This document shows positions 37,067 to 44,864 of a stretch of 64,000 bases of DNA, in pieces (position 1 is the stretch's first letter; every line of letters begins with the position of its first letter). The stretch is from CAINVV01 sp963663675 (GTDB lineage: Bacteria; Bacteroidota; Bacteroidia; Bacteroidales; Prolixibacteraceae): positions 2,852,001-2,916,000 of the forward strand of contig OY760498.1 in the NCBI GenBank assembly GCA_963663675.1, read 5' to 3'. A program made the translations under genes and the position numbers. Below the pieces are notes generated by a model. That model was not told the DNA's origin, did not search any database, and worked only from the letters and a program-made list of their open reading frames with translations.

Positions 37067-37903
37067 ATGGAATATACCAAAATCACCTGTATACTTTCTC
37101 CCGACAGGGAACTGGCCAGGGAGTTGCTGATAGCCGAGCTCGGAGATGCCGGGTTTGAAAGTTTCGTAGAAACTGATGATGCTGTTGAAGCGTTTATTCC
37201 AACCAGGTCATTCTCAGAGGAACTTCTTGCAGATGAAAGGTTTCAGATGAATGAATTCTTCAAATTTGAATATACCCGTGAAGAAATCGCCGACCAGAAC
37301 TGGAATGAAGTTTGGGAGCAAAACTATTTTGAACCTTTGCTGATTGAAGACCAGTGCCTGATCAGGGCCCCATTTCACGAGACATACCCTGCTGCTGTCT
37401 ATGAAATTATCATAAATCCGAGAATGGCATTCGGTACGGGCAACCACGAGACCACTTACCTGATGATCAAGGCGATGCTTGAAATGGATCTTTCAAGTAA
37501 AAAAGTACTTGACATGGGTTGCGGTTCAGGAATTCTCTCTATCCTCGCATCTGTGAAAGGTGCCGAAAAGGTCACCGCTGTTGACATTGACGAATGGTCT
37601 TATTCCAATACCATAGAAAATGCATCACTGAACCACATTAACAATATCGAAGTCCTACTTGGCGACGCAAACCTGCTGGCAAATGAGGCGTATGACCTTA
37701 TCCTCGCCAATATTCAGCGCAATATATTGATACAGGATATGCCTGCCTACAGGAAAGTGATGAACCCTGGCAGTGAATTGATAATGAGTGGATTCTACAC
37801 ATATGATCTCGAGGCAATTATCGAAAAAGCCGGCTCGCTCGGATTAAAACAGGTCTATACCTTCGAACGTTCCTCATGGTGCGCTGTAAAGTTCAAACTC
37901 TGA
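37067..37903 (+). CDS. prmA: Ribosomal protein L11 methyltransferase
   Basis: Methylates lysines and the N-terminus of L11 using S-adenosylmethionine. The substrate-binding N-terminal domain is followed by the Rossmann methyltransferase with NPRMAFGTGNHETT, DMGCGSGILSI (motif I) and LANIQRNIL. At 278 residues it is complete. Its last 30 bp overlap, tail to tail, with the phosphodiesterase gene on the other strand. Confidence 0.93.
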   Translation: MEYTKITCILSPDRELARELLIAELGDAGFESFVETDDAVEAFIPTRSFSEELLADERFQMNEFFKFEYTREEIADQNWNEVWEQNYFEPLLIEDQCLIRAPFHETYPAAVYEIIINPRMAFGTGNHETTYLMIKAMLEMDLSSKKVLDMGCGSGILSILASVKGAEKVTAVDIDEWSYSNTIENASLNHINNIEVLLGDANLLANEAYDLILANIQRNILIQDMPAYRKVMNPGSELIMSGFYTYDLEAIIEKAGSLGLKQVYTFERSSWCAVKFKL

Positions 37904-38401
37904 TGCACCGCGTTTGCCCATCTCTACAACTTCGAGGTTTTTAACCTGGTCTCCGTCAATTGTAAAGCGGACCAGTGTCCTTACCAGGTGGAAACCGTGC
38001 TGGCCGGCAGCTCCCGGGTTGATGTAAAGAAATTTGAGCTTTTGATCGTAAATAACCCTCAGAATATGGGAATGTCCGGTTATAAAGAGTCCCGGAGGAT
38101 CATTTTTCAGCGTCGGAAGGATATTTCTGTCGTAGTGGCCGGGATAACCTCCAATATGAGTCATCAGTACATCTACACCTTCACATTTGAACCGAAGCAA
38201 ATGCGGAAACTGCAGGCGGATCTCGTATCCGTCGATGTTGCCATAAACTGCCTTTAATGGCCTGATCTGCAACAAACGATCTGTGACTGTGCAACTTCCG
38301 ATGTCACCGGCATGCCATATTTCATCGCACTCACTTAGCAGTTCAATCATCCTGTCATCCAGGTAGCTGTGGGTGTCCGACAAAAGTCCTATTCGTATCA
38401 T
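37874..38401 (-). CDS. YfcE/MJ0936-type metallophosphodiesterase
   Basis: A 175-residue single-domain calcineurin-like phosphoesterase. All metal motifs are present in order: SDTHSYLD, HAGDIGS, VYGNIDG, MTHIGGYPG and TGHSH. The family hydrolyses phosphodiesters in vitro and natural substrates are mostly unknown. The gene follows the flavodiiron gene by 32 bp on the same strand and overlaps the end of prmA by 30 bp. Confidence 0.88.
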   Translation of the reverse strand: MIRIGLLSDTHSYLDDRMIELLSECDEIWHAGDIGSCTVTDRLLQIRPLKAVYGNIDGYEIRLQFPHLLRFKCEGVDVLMTHIGGYPGHYDRNILPTLKNDPPGLFITGHSHILRVIYDQKLKFLYINPGAAGQHGFHLVRTLVRFTIDGDQVKNLEVVEMGKRGASEFELYSAP

Positions 38402-38433
38402 TGGAGTTCCTCCCGGGAAGGAGGCCTGTAAAT

Positions 38434-39633
38434 TTACATCGCCAGCAATTTATCAGCCATGGCATTGGCCAGATCGATGCATTTCTGAAATTTATCCGGC
38501 TTCAGGCTTCCCTTCTCTTCAACTGGCTCAGAAACAGTCTCCCAGCCCATGCATTGCATGGTCTCAGAGAATTTTTTCAGGTTGCTCACACCACCGCCGT
38601 TCCACAAAAAATTACCAAAAATACCTAAATACTGGTTTTTAACGGCCATGTGCTCGATGGTAGAAAGGAGGGTCTCGATATTGGGAAAAATGGCATTGTT
38701 GTAAGCACAACTTCCTATAATAAGTCCTTTGTACTTAAAAATATCGTTAATTATGTAGGAGGTGTGAGTTTTGGAGGAATCATATACCCGAATATTCTTG
38801 ATCCCCCTCACACTGAGCTGCCGGGCAATCACTTCAGCCATCCTCTGTGTATTACCATACATTGATCCATAAACAACAATTGCACCTTGTTCTTTGTTGT
38901 ATGAACTCCAGCGGTCATAGCGGCTCAATACCCAGTTGAGGTCTGTCCTCCAGATCGGTCCGTGGGTGGCAGCAATCATTTTTATATCAAGCGGTGCCAG
39001 TTTTTTTATTGCGCGTTGGGTGTGCGGACAGTATTTACCGACAATATTGGTAAAGTACCGCATTACATCAATCTCATAAAAATCGAGGTTAATTTCATCG
39101 TCAAAAACGCCCCCGTCCAGGGTACCATAACTTCCGAATGCATCTCCCGAAAACAATATTTTGTGCGTCTCGTCGTAAGTGATCATGGTTTCAGGCCAGT
39201 GCACCATAGGAATGGTCTGAAACTGAAGCTTTACGGTGCCCAGATCGAGTCGTGAATCATCATGAACCTCCATCAGTGTCTTAGGATTGTACCCGAGATT
39301 CTCGGCTATGCCAAAAGTTTTCTTATTTCCAACCAATGTAACACCTGGATAGCAATTTACAACTGCTTTGAGTGAACCGGAATGATCGGGTTCCATGTGA
39401 TTGACGATCAGGTAATCGATCTGGCGATCGCCGATAATTTCGCGGATCCTGTCCAGGTAATCTTCGATGTACTGTCTTTCCATCGTATCAATCAATGCTA
39501 TTTTCTCATCGACAATCAGGTAGGAATTGTAGCAGATACCATCAGGAATAGGCCAGATATTTTCAAACAAGGCAGTCCTTCGGTCATTAAATCCAAGATA
39601 ATAGATGTTATCGGCCAATTTAATCTGATGCAT
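38434..39633 (-). CDS. Flavodiiron protein (A-type flavoprotein, FprA/ROO family)
   Basis: Reduces O2 to water and/or NO to N2O in anaerobes. The metallo-beta-lactamase-like domain supplies the diiron ligands (H79, E81, D83, H84 in NHMEPDHSG), and a flavodoxin domain binds FMN (VVYGSMYGNTQRMAE, around residue 250). It ends at 399 residues without a rubredoxin domain, so it needs a separate electron donor. It supports an anaerobic, oxygen-exposed lifestyle. It has a TATTTTTG element upstream and lies before the phosphodiesterase gene. Confidence 0.93.
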   Translation of the reverse strand: MHQIKLADNIYYLGFNDRRTALFENIWPIPDGICYNSYLIVDEKIALIDTMERQYIEDYLDRIREIIGDRQIDYLIVNHMEPDHSGSLKAVVNCYPGVTLVGNKKTFGIAENLGYNPKTLMEVHDDSRLDLGTVKLQFQTIPMVHWPETMITYDETHKILFSGDAFGSYGTLDGGVFDDEINLDFYEIDVMRYFTNIVGKYCPHTQRAIKKLAPLDIKMIAATHGPIWRTDLNWVLSRYDRWSSYNKEQGAIVVYGSMYGNTQRMAEVIARQLSVRGIKNIRVYDSSKTHTSYIINDIFKYKGLIIGSCAYNNAIFPNIETLLSTIEHMAVKNQYLGIFGNFLWNGGGVSNLKKFSETMQCMGWETVSEPVEEKGSLKPDKFQKCIDLANAMADKLLAM

Positions 39634-39665
39634 GATCGGTAATTTTTTCGTTCTTAATCCTGTCG

Positions 39666-39673
39666 CAAAAATA
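39666..39673 (-). promoter_or_regulatory. Promoter -7 element (TATTTTTG) of the flavodiiron gene
   Basis: TAnnTTTG on the minus strand, 33 bp upstream of the start codon. No clear -33 box. Confidence 0.5.
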
Positions 39674-39748
39674 CAATTTTATACTTTACAGAACCCGGAA
39701 ATTCTACAAACATTTGAGATAGAAGGTCAACAAATTGCATTAAAATTG

Positions 39749-39756
39749 TATTTTTG
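39749..39756 (+). promoter_or_regulatory. Promoter -7 element (TATTTTTG) of mltG
   Basis: TAnnTTTG on the plus strand, 9 bp upstream of the mltG ATG, implying an almost leaderless message. It is divergent from the flavodiiron promoter. Confidence 0.45.
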
Positions 39757-39765
39757 CCCCACTAA

Positions 39766-40830
39766 ATGATAGAGCTAAAACAAAAGTTAATTGGGCTGTG
39801 GGGCATGGGTATCAGGAAAAAACTGATCCTGTTGTTTGTCATATGCTTTTTTTTCTCTTCCCTTCTTATCAGCCGTCTGCATACGCTGTATTTTGGTCCG
39901 AGTGTTGTCAAAAGCTATCTTCTTTATATTCACGAAGGCGACAATTTTGATAAAGTCCTTTCGCTCCTCAAAGAGAATGGCTGCCTCTCCAAAGTGACAC
40001 CCTTCAGGCATCTTGCCTGGGCATATGATTACGATACCAATGTCAGACCGGGGGCTTATAAGCTGCAACCGGGCTGGAGCAGTCATACCCTTGTCAAAAG
40101 GCTTAGATCTGGCAGTCAAACACCTGTCATGGTTACATTTAACAATGTCCGCACAAGAGAAGAGCTGGCAGGAAAGCTTGCGAGGCAATTGGAGAGCGAC
40201 TCTGTCTCTTTTATCACCCTTTTCAGAAACGATTCAAATGCCGTCAAACTGGGATTTACACCGCAAACATTGCCTGCACTGTTCATCCCCAATACCTATT
40301 CATTTTACTGGACCACCTCACCCGCAGGATTCCTGAACAGGATGAAACGGGAATATGAACAATTCTGGAATGAAGGCAGAAAAGCGAAGGCGCAGGCATT
40401 GGGTTTGTCAAGAGTGGAAGTTGCCACACTGGCATCCATTGTTCAGGAGGAAAGCAATAAAAATGATGAAAAGCCCGAAATTGCCGGCGTTTATCTTAAC
40501 CGGCTCAGGGAAAAAATACCGCTTCAGGCGGATCCTACTGTTCGTTTCGCATTAGGGGATTATACCATACGGAGAATTCTCACTGCCCATCTTTCAGTGG
40601 AAAGTCCTTATAACACTTATCTGCACGCCGGACTTCCTCCCGGACCAATCAATTTTCCCGAAATCCCATCACTGGATGCCGTTTTAAATTATCAGAAGCA
40701 CGACTATTATTATTTCTGTGCGAAAGAAGATTTTTCAGGATACCACAACTTCGCAAGAACGCTCGAAGAACATAACAGCAACGCAAGAAAATACCAGGAG
40801 GCGCTAAACAAAATGAAAATTTTCAAGTAA
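39766..40830 (+). CDS. mltG: Endolytic murein transglycosylase MltG
   Basis: Cleaves nascent peptidoglycan strands at the inner membrane and helps to terminate their growth. One transmembrane helix (residues 18-38) anchors a periplasmic LysM-like region and the YceG domain. The catalytic glutamate lies in ASIVQEES (residues 223-230), followed by VYLNRLREKIPLQADPTV, SPYNTY and GLPPGPI. Length 354 is normal. Confidence 0.93.
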   Translation: MIELKQKLIGLWGMGIRKKLILLFVICFFFSSLLISRLHTLYFGPSVVKSYLLYIHEGDNFDKVLSLLKENGCLSKVTPFRHLAWAYDYDTNVRPGAYKLQPGWSSHTLVKRLRSGSQTPVMVTFNNVRTREELAGKLARQLESDSVSFITLFRNDSNAVKLGFTPQTLPALFIPNTYSFYWTTSPAGFLNRMKREYEQFWNEGRKAKAQALGLSRVEVATLASIVQEESNKNDEKPEIAGVYLNRLREKIPLQADPTVRFALGDYTIRRILTAHLSVESPYNTYLHAGLPPGPINFPEIPSLDAVLNYQKHDYYYFCAKEDFSGYHNFARTLEEHNSNARKYQEALNKMKIFK

Positions 40831-40848
40831 TAATTCGATTGCCGTTGG

Positions 40849-42957
40849 TTATATCTTTTGCCAGACCGTTACAAACACCTCCTTCAATACAGACTTGCGT
40901 TTGTTGATCCTTAACAGGGAAGGCAAAACAACCTCACTGTCAATCCGTTTAAAATTCTCTTTCAGCAATTCTCCGATGGTATCCATGCCTCTGACTGGCT
41001 CGGCAGAACTCCGGTACCCACCAAGCCAGTTTTCCAGCCTGGTGAATTTGGTATCCCAGTCAAATGCTGATGCAATGACCAGCAGGCCATTATCGTTCAT
41101 GCGACGGTGCAGATGCATCAATAGTTCCTGTGGATGGTAAATCTGATCGAGTATATCATTCAGCAGAATCAGGTCATAACCTGTGAATACATTTTTAAGG
41201 TTGGTAAAATCAGCCTGAAGAAATTTCACTTTTTTCACAAGTGGTTTAAGATCAAAATCTTCAAGAGTAACCTGCCTGTAATCAAACACTTCACCCTCCT
41301 CGGGGAAAATATAATTGAACCTTCCCTGCTCCTGCAGCTGGATCGCCACACGAATGGTCCTGGCAGAAAGATCAACACCCGTTACATGATCAAAATATCT
41401 TGCCAGTTCCCAGGTAGAACGACCTGTTTTGCATCCCATGTCCAGGGCACATTGTTTTCTGCCTGATACTGCTGCTTTATGGCAAAATTCAGCAATTGAC
41501 TTCTGGAAATTTGGAATATCGAGTGGTGCCGTACCATAGTGAGATTCGCAATAAAGAATTACTTCCGGATCCGTTTCGTAAGAATCATCTTTGATGACAA
41601 CCTCCTGTTTTGAAGATACATAGCGAAATCCTGCATGCTGATAAAAATGTCTTCTGAACGCATAGCGGGAGGCTTTGATAGCCTCATTACCGGTAGAAAT
41701 CCAGGAACCACCCTTGATCATATTGTGCCGCATATCAAAAGTCGGTGTTGAAAAGTCATCATACGAAGGATGAATTCTGAATCCTTCATACCCGGAGATA
41801 GGAGTTTCGGTCCACTGCCAGACGTTTCCTATCACATCATAAAATGCCCCAAAGGCAAAGTAGTTTACCGGACATGGACTTTGAAAATGCTCAAGATTGA
41901 TGTTGCCGGGAGCTTTGTCACATTCCGGAAGATCCGGCACATTTGCCTTGTCGCGAAGTATGTACCACTCTTCTTCTGTCATCAACCTTATCGACAGGCC
42001 AGTTTTTTCCTTTTTCCAGTTACAGAATGCCTTTGCTTCCAGGTAGTTGACTTCGACCGGCCATGACCATGGCATTTCAATTTCATGGTAAACCAACCTC
42101 AGTTTATAATTGCCGCCATTGTTTATCCAGAACAAAGGATACTCAGACTGTTTATAAGTTCGCCATCTCCATCCCTCTTCTGTCCAATAACTTTGATTCC
42201 TGTAACCGCCATCTTTGATGAATTCCAGGAATTCTCCGTTGGAACAGAGAAAGGCAGATGCCTCAAAATTCTCAACATCAGCCTCATGAGTTCCATATTC
42301 ATTGTCCCAGCCATAATAGGGATCATTGTAGGATTTGCCCAACTTGACTTTTTGCCCCGAAACCCCGAGCAGCTTGTTTTGAGGTGCAGTTCCGTATGTG
42401 GGACAAATCTCCCAGCCAGGAATCGGTTTAAGATATTCAAGCGGCAATTGCCGGATCAATACGGATGAAGTCTCAATATGAATACGGGAATGCTCGATGG
42501 CCATAAGAATGATCCACATGGGATCCTCCCAGCTTACTGGAAGCTTAACCGGCATTGTATCAATTACTTTGACAACCGTCTCATAAACCTGCTGACGATA
42601 ATTCTTTACTTCAGTTACTGTGGGCCACTGATAGTTGCTTTGATTGAGATCATCCCATGACATTTCATCTACGCCAATAGCGAATATCGACTCGAACCTG
42701 GGATTGATCCTGCTTTCAATAATCTTGGATATCACCAGCTTATTGATGTAAAACGCAGCGGTATGGCCAAAATAAAAAATCAAAGGATGACGAAGCGGAT
42801 CAGCAGTCCTGTACATACCGGAAGGGTCAGCAATGACTTCAAAAAGATGCTCGTCCAGGCTAAAGGTATTTTTAAAATAATTGAGAATCTCAGCCCTTTT
42901 TTGTTCAGGTGAACCGGATTGCAGGTTGATGGTTCTGGTCACAAAGCGGGAGTCCAT
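40849..42957 (-). CDS. ovoA: OvoA: 5-histidylcysteine sulfoxide synthase fused to 4-mercaptohistidine N1-methyltransferase
   Basis: Catalyses the first and last steps of ovothiol A synthesis: iron- and O2-dependent joining of cysteine to histidine, then N-methylation of the thiol-histidine. Domains in order: DinB-like helical domain with iron ligands H65 (GHTAAF) and H156/H160 in HSRIHIE; formylglycine-generating-enzyme-like domain (about 215-455, ending AGFRYV); SAM methyltransferase (about 490-690, LDMGCKTGRSTWELA, VDLS). Length 702 matches three-domain OvoA. The C-S lyase step is not encoded nearby. Two small membrane-protein genes lie directly upstream on the same strand. O2 dependence is noteworthy in a genome with anaerobic traits. 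Confidence 0.88.
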   Translation of the reverse strand: MDSRFVTRTINLQSGSPEQKRAEILNYFKNTFSLDEHLFEVIADPSGMYRTADPLRHPLIFYFGHTAAFYINKLVISKIIESRINPRFESIFAIGVDEMSWDDLNQSNYQWPTVTEVKNYRQQVYETVVKVIDTMPVKLPVSWEDPMWIILMAIEHSRIHIETSSVLIRQLPLEYLKPIPGWEICPTYGTAPQNKLLGVSGQKVKLGKSYNDPYYGWDNEYGTHEADVENFEASAFLCSNGEFLEFIKDGGYRNQSYWTEEGWRWRTYKQSEYPLFWINNGGNYKLRLVYHEIEMPWSWPVEVNYLEAKAFCNWKKEKTGLSIRLMTEEEWYILRDKANVPDLPECDKAPGNINLEHFQSPCPVNYFAFGAFYDVIGNVWQWTETPISGYEGFRIHPSYDDFSTPTFDMRHNMIKGGSWISTGNEAIKASRYAFRRHFYQHAGFRYVSSKQEVVIKDDSYETDPEVILYCESHYGTAPLDIPNFQKSIAEFCHKAAVSGRKQCALDMGCKTGRSTWELARYFDHVTGVDLSARTIRVAIQLQEQGRFNYIFPEEGEVFDYRQVTLEDFDLKPLVKKVKFLQADFTNLKNVFTGYDLILLNDILDQIYHPQELLMHLHRRMNDNGLLVIASAFDWDTKFTRLENWLGGYRSSAEPVRGMDTIGELLKENFKRIDSEVVLPSLLRINKRKSVLKEVFVTVWQKI

Positions 42958-43008
42958 AAAATTTATATTTTAGAATTTCAGGATTATCTTGTAAAATGAA
43001 GTATGACA

Positions 43009-43027
43009 ACTAAGTAGGATACTTAGT
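43009..43027. promoter_or_regulatory. Operator-like dyad upstream of ovoA
   Basis: A perfect 8-bp inverted repeat, ACTAAGTA-GGA-TACTTAGT, about 50 bp before the ovoA start in a 96-bp gap. No U-tract follows on the minus strand, so a protein-binding site is more likely than a terminator. The regulator is unknown. Confidence 0.45.
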
Positions 43028-43053
43028 GTTTAAGCATTTTTTGATTGTGCAAA

Positions 43054-43587
43054 TTACAGGAATTTACCGACCTCCTTTTTAAGGTCTGTCAATGCAAGCG
43101 CTACCGGGGCCGGATCTTCCTCAAGGTAGTTGTTGAAAATTTTTTTGCTGAGCTCATAACCCGGGGCTTTTTGATCAAGCTCTTCAGCTGAACGATTGAT
43201 CAGGATAGTCAATTTTTCTTTCGCACCCCGGATAGTCTCCCAAAGCACAGGTGAAATATATATTTGCTGGGAAAGGTTGTGTTCATATTCCTGCCTGATG
43301 GAACTCAGCAGAATCTGGTGATAATCCGATACCGTCAGATCAATCGGGGAATGACGTACCAGCATAGATTCAGGGGCGATCCTTTCAAGAAACAGAGCCA
43401 GTCTTTCATATGCCTGCAATTTAACAGGTGTCATCTCTTTGGCATGTATTACCCTGAATTCGAACTCTCTCCGGCGCTTGTCATTTTCAAGCATGTCGCG
43501 AAACAGAAAATAGGCTGTCACAAAAACAATCAGTGCAGGAAGAACAATTTTCAGAATCTCCCAAAAACCATTGATATCATTTGCCAT
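43054..43587 (-). CDS. Conserved-looking single-pass membrane protein, unknown function
   Basis: A 177-residue protein with one transmembrane helix (about 9-29, FWEILKIVLPALIVFVTAYFLF), then a charged helical cytoplasmic region (ENDKRRREFEFRVIHAKEMTPVKLQAYERLALFLERI). The region AYERLALFLERIAPESMLVRH and the closely packed helices look well conserved, but I cannot name a family with confidence. It lies 96 bp upstream of ovoA and 47 bp downstream of another membrane protein, possibly one transcript. Confidence 0.65.
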   Translation of the reverse strand: MANDINGFWEILKIVLPALIVFVTAYFLFRDMLENDKRRREFEFRVIHAKEMTPVKLQAYERLALFLERIAPESMLVRHSPIDLTVSDYHQILLSSIRQEYEHNLSQQIYISPVLWETIRGAKEKLTILINRSAEELDQKAPGYELSKKIFNNYLEEDPAPVALALTDLKKEVGKFL

Positions 43588-43634
43588 ATGTTCTCTTTAT
43601 ATATAATGTAAGGTTCAATAATTACGTTTATAAT

Positions 43635-44027
43635 TCACTTAGGTTTCTGTATCAGGCTATAATACTGAAAGAACTGAATTGAGTAAAAAATAACGGTAAG
43701 CACAGCCAGCATCATATACCTCTTTTTCTTAAAATGGAAAAAAAGCAGGGATACCAGGGCCAACAAGGTTCCTGCTACATTCAGCCATCCGGCGGATAAC
43801 AGCAAACCGGCAGTCTCCTGTACCTGGCTGCCCTCCGGGTAATGATTCCTGTCAATAAGAAACATGTTGTAATAAAGTGATATAATTCCGATAACCATCA
43901 GGGCAGACCAGCCAAGATAGGTGTAGACAGCTTTTTTATCAACAAACCCAATAACAATCAATGCGATGCCAATAAAAATTCCCCATAAGGGAATTAACAT
44001 GGGAAGGTAAAGATCATATGTTTGCAT
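43635..44027 (-). CDS. Small four-helix membrane protein, unknown function
   Basis: A 130-residue protein made almost entirely of four hydrophobic helices (about 9-27, 35-53, 70-92 and 102-122) with short charged loops (FHFKKKR). No family recognised. It starts the minus-strand run 44027-40849 that ends in ovoA. Hydrophobic periodicity and the absence of a competing frame support a real gene. Confidence 0.6.
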   Translation of the reverse strand: MQTYDLYLPMLIPLWGIFIGIALIVIGFVDKKAVYTYLGWSALMVIGIISLYYNMFLIDRNHYPEGSQVQETAGLLLSAGWLNVAGTLLALVSLLFFHFKKKRYMMLAVLTVIFYSIQFFQYYSLIQKPK

Positions 44028-44158
44028 AGTTTAAACAGATTAAATAAACAAAGGGTTTTGGAAATGCAAAATAGTAAAATATCCTTGAAGTCAAGAGATT
44101 TTTTATCCTTAAAATGAAGTTTAACAGATACAATGCAGTCGGTGAGGCCTTAAATCGT

Positions 44159-44166
44159 TATTTTTG
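44159..44166 (+). promoter_or_regulatory. Promoter -7 element (TATTTTTG) of the HAD phosphatase gene
   Basis: TAnnTTTG 19 bp before the ATG at 44186. No clear -33 box. Confidence 0.45.
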
Positions 44167-44185
44167 AGCCAAAATAGTTTTACTG

Positions 44186-44785
44186 ATGATTAAAAATAAA
44201 GAATTAGCTGTTGATCCAAGGGCGAAGGGACTGATATTCGATATTGATGGTACCATTTCCGACACTATGCCTATCCATCTTATTGCCTATCAGCAAACTG
44301 CATCAGAATATGGGTTTGAGATCTCTTCAGAACTTTTCTACAGCATGAGTGGAATACCTGCCTTTCAAACGAGTATTCTCCTGAAGGAAAAATTCAAGAA
44401 AGACTTTGACCCCCAGGAATTTGCAGACAAAAAGGAATCCAATTTCCTCAAAAATATTCATTTAGCGAGTCCCATTCTTCCGATTGTAAAAATTATCCGC
44501 GAATATTCAGGAAAATTGCCCATGGCCTGTGGTACGGGAGGAACAAGATATTATGCAATGAAAACACTTGAACTTGCCGGAGTACGTGCTCATTTTGAAC
44601 ATGTAGTAACAGCAGAGGATGTATTAAACCACAAACCTCATCCCGACACTTTTTTGAAAGCGGCAGAACTTATTGGCGTCGCTCCTGAATATTGCCAGGT
44701 CTTTGAAGACAGCAAGTTGGGCATCCAGGCGGCAGAAACAGCGGGCATGATCGCCACAGATATTACACCTTATTTACAAAGCTAA
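44186..44785 (+). CDS. HAD-superfamily phosphatase (beta-phosphoglucomutase/YqaB-like)
   Basis: A 199-residue haloacid-dehalogenase-fold hydrolase. Motif I is FDIDGTISD with D19 as nucleophile and D21 as acid/base; motif II is ACGTGG, motif III HKPHPDTFLKAAE, and motif IV VFEDSKLGIQAAETAGM. A helical cap lies between motifs I and II. It probably dephosphorylates a sugar phosphate; the substrate is not determinable. A 7-bp repeat array separates it from uvrB. Confidence 0.85.
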   Translation: MIKNKELAVDPRAKGLIFDIDGTISDTMPIHLIAYQQTASEYGFEISSELFYSMSGIPAFQTSILLKEKFKKDFDPQEFADKKESNFLKNIHLASPILPIVKIIREYSGKLPMACGTGGTRYYAMKTLELAGVRAHFEHVVTAEDVLNHKPHPDTFLKAAELIGVAPEYCQVFEDSKLGIQAAETAGMIATDITPYLQS

Positions 44786-44810
44786 TGTAAAATCGTTCCT
44801 GCCAGTTTCA

Positions 44811-44859
44811 CTTTATCCTTTATCCTTTATCCTTTATCCTTTATCCTTTATCCTTTATT
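44811..44859. repeat. CTTTATC tandem repeat upstream of uvrB
   Basis: Six perfect copies of the 7-mer CTTTATC plus a seventh with one change (CTTTATT), ending 5 bp before the uvrB ATG. The array therefore forms the whole leader in front of the start codon. Copy-number change would alter the spacing between any upstream signal and the start. Confidence 0.95.
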
Positions 44860-44864
44860 TAGCC

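Noticed and set aside
38404..38424. Hairpin after the flavodiiron gene (CCTCC/GGAGG)
   Set aside because: Only 5 bp with no U-tract, within a 32-bp gap to the next gene on the same strand; not convincing as a terminator.
44811..44859. CRISPR-like direct repeats
   Set aside because: The unit is only 7 bp with no spacers and no cas genes; it is a simple tandem repeat.
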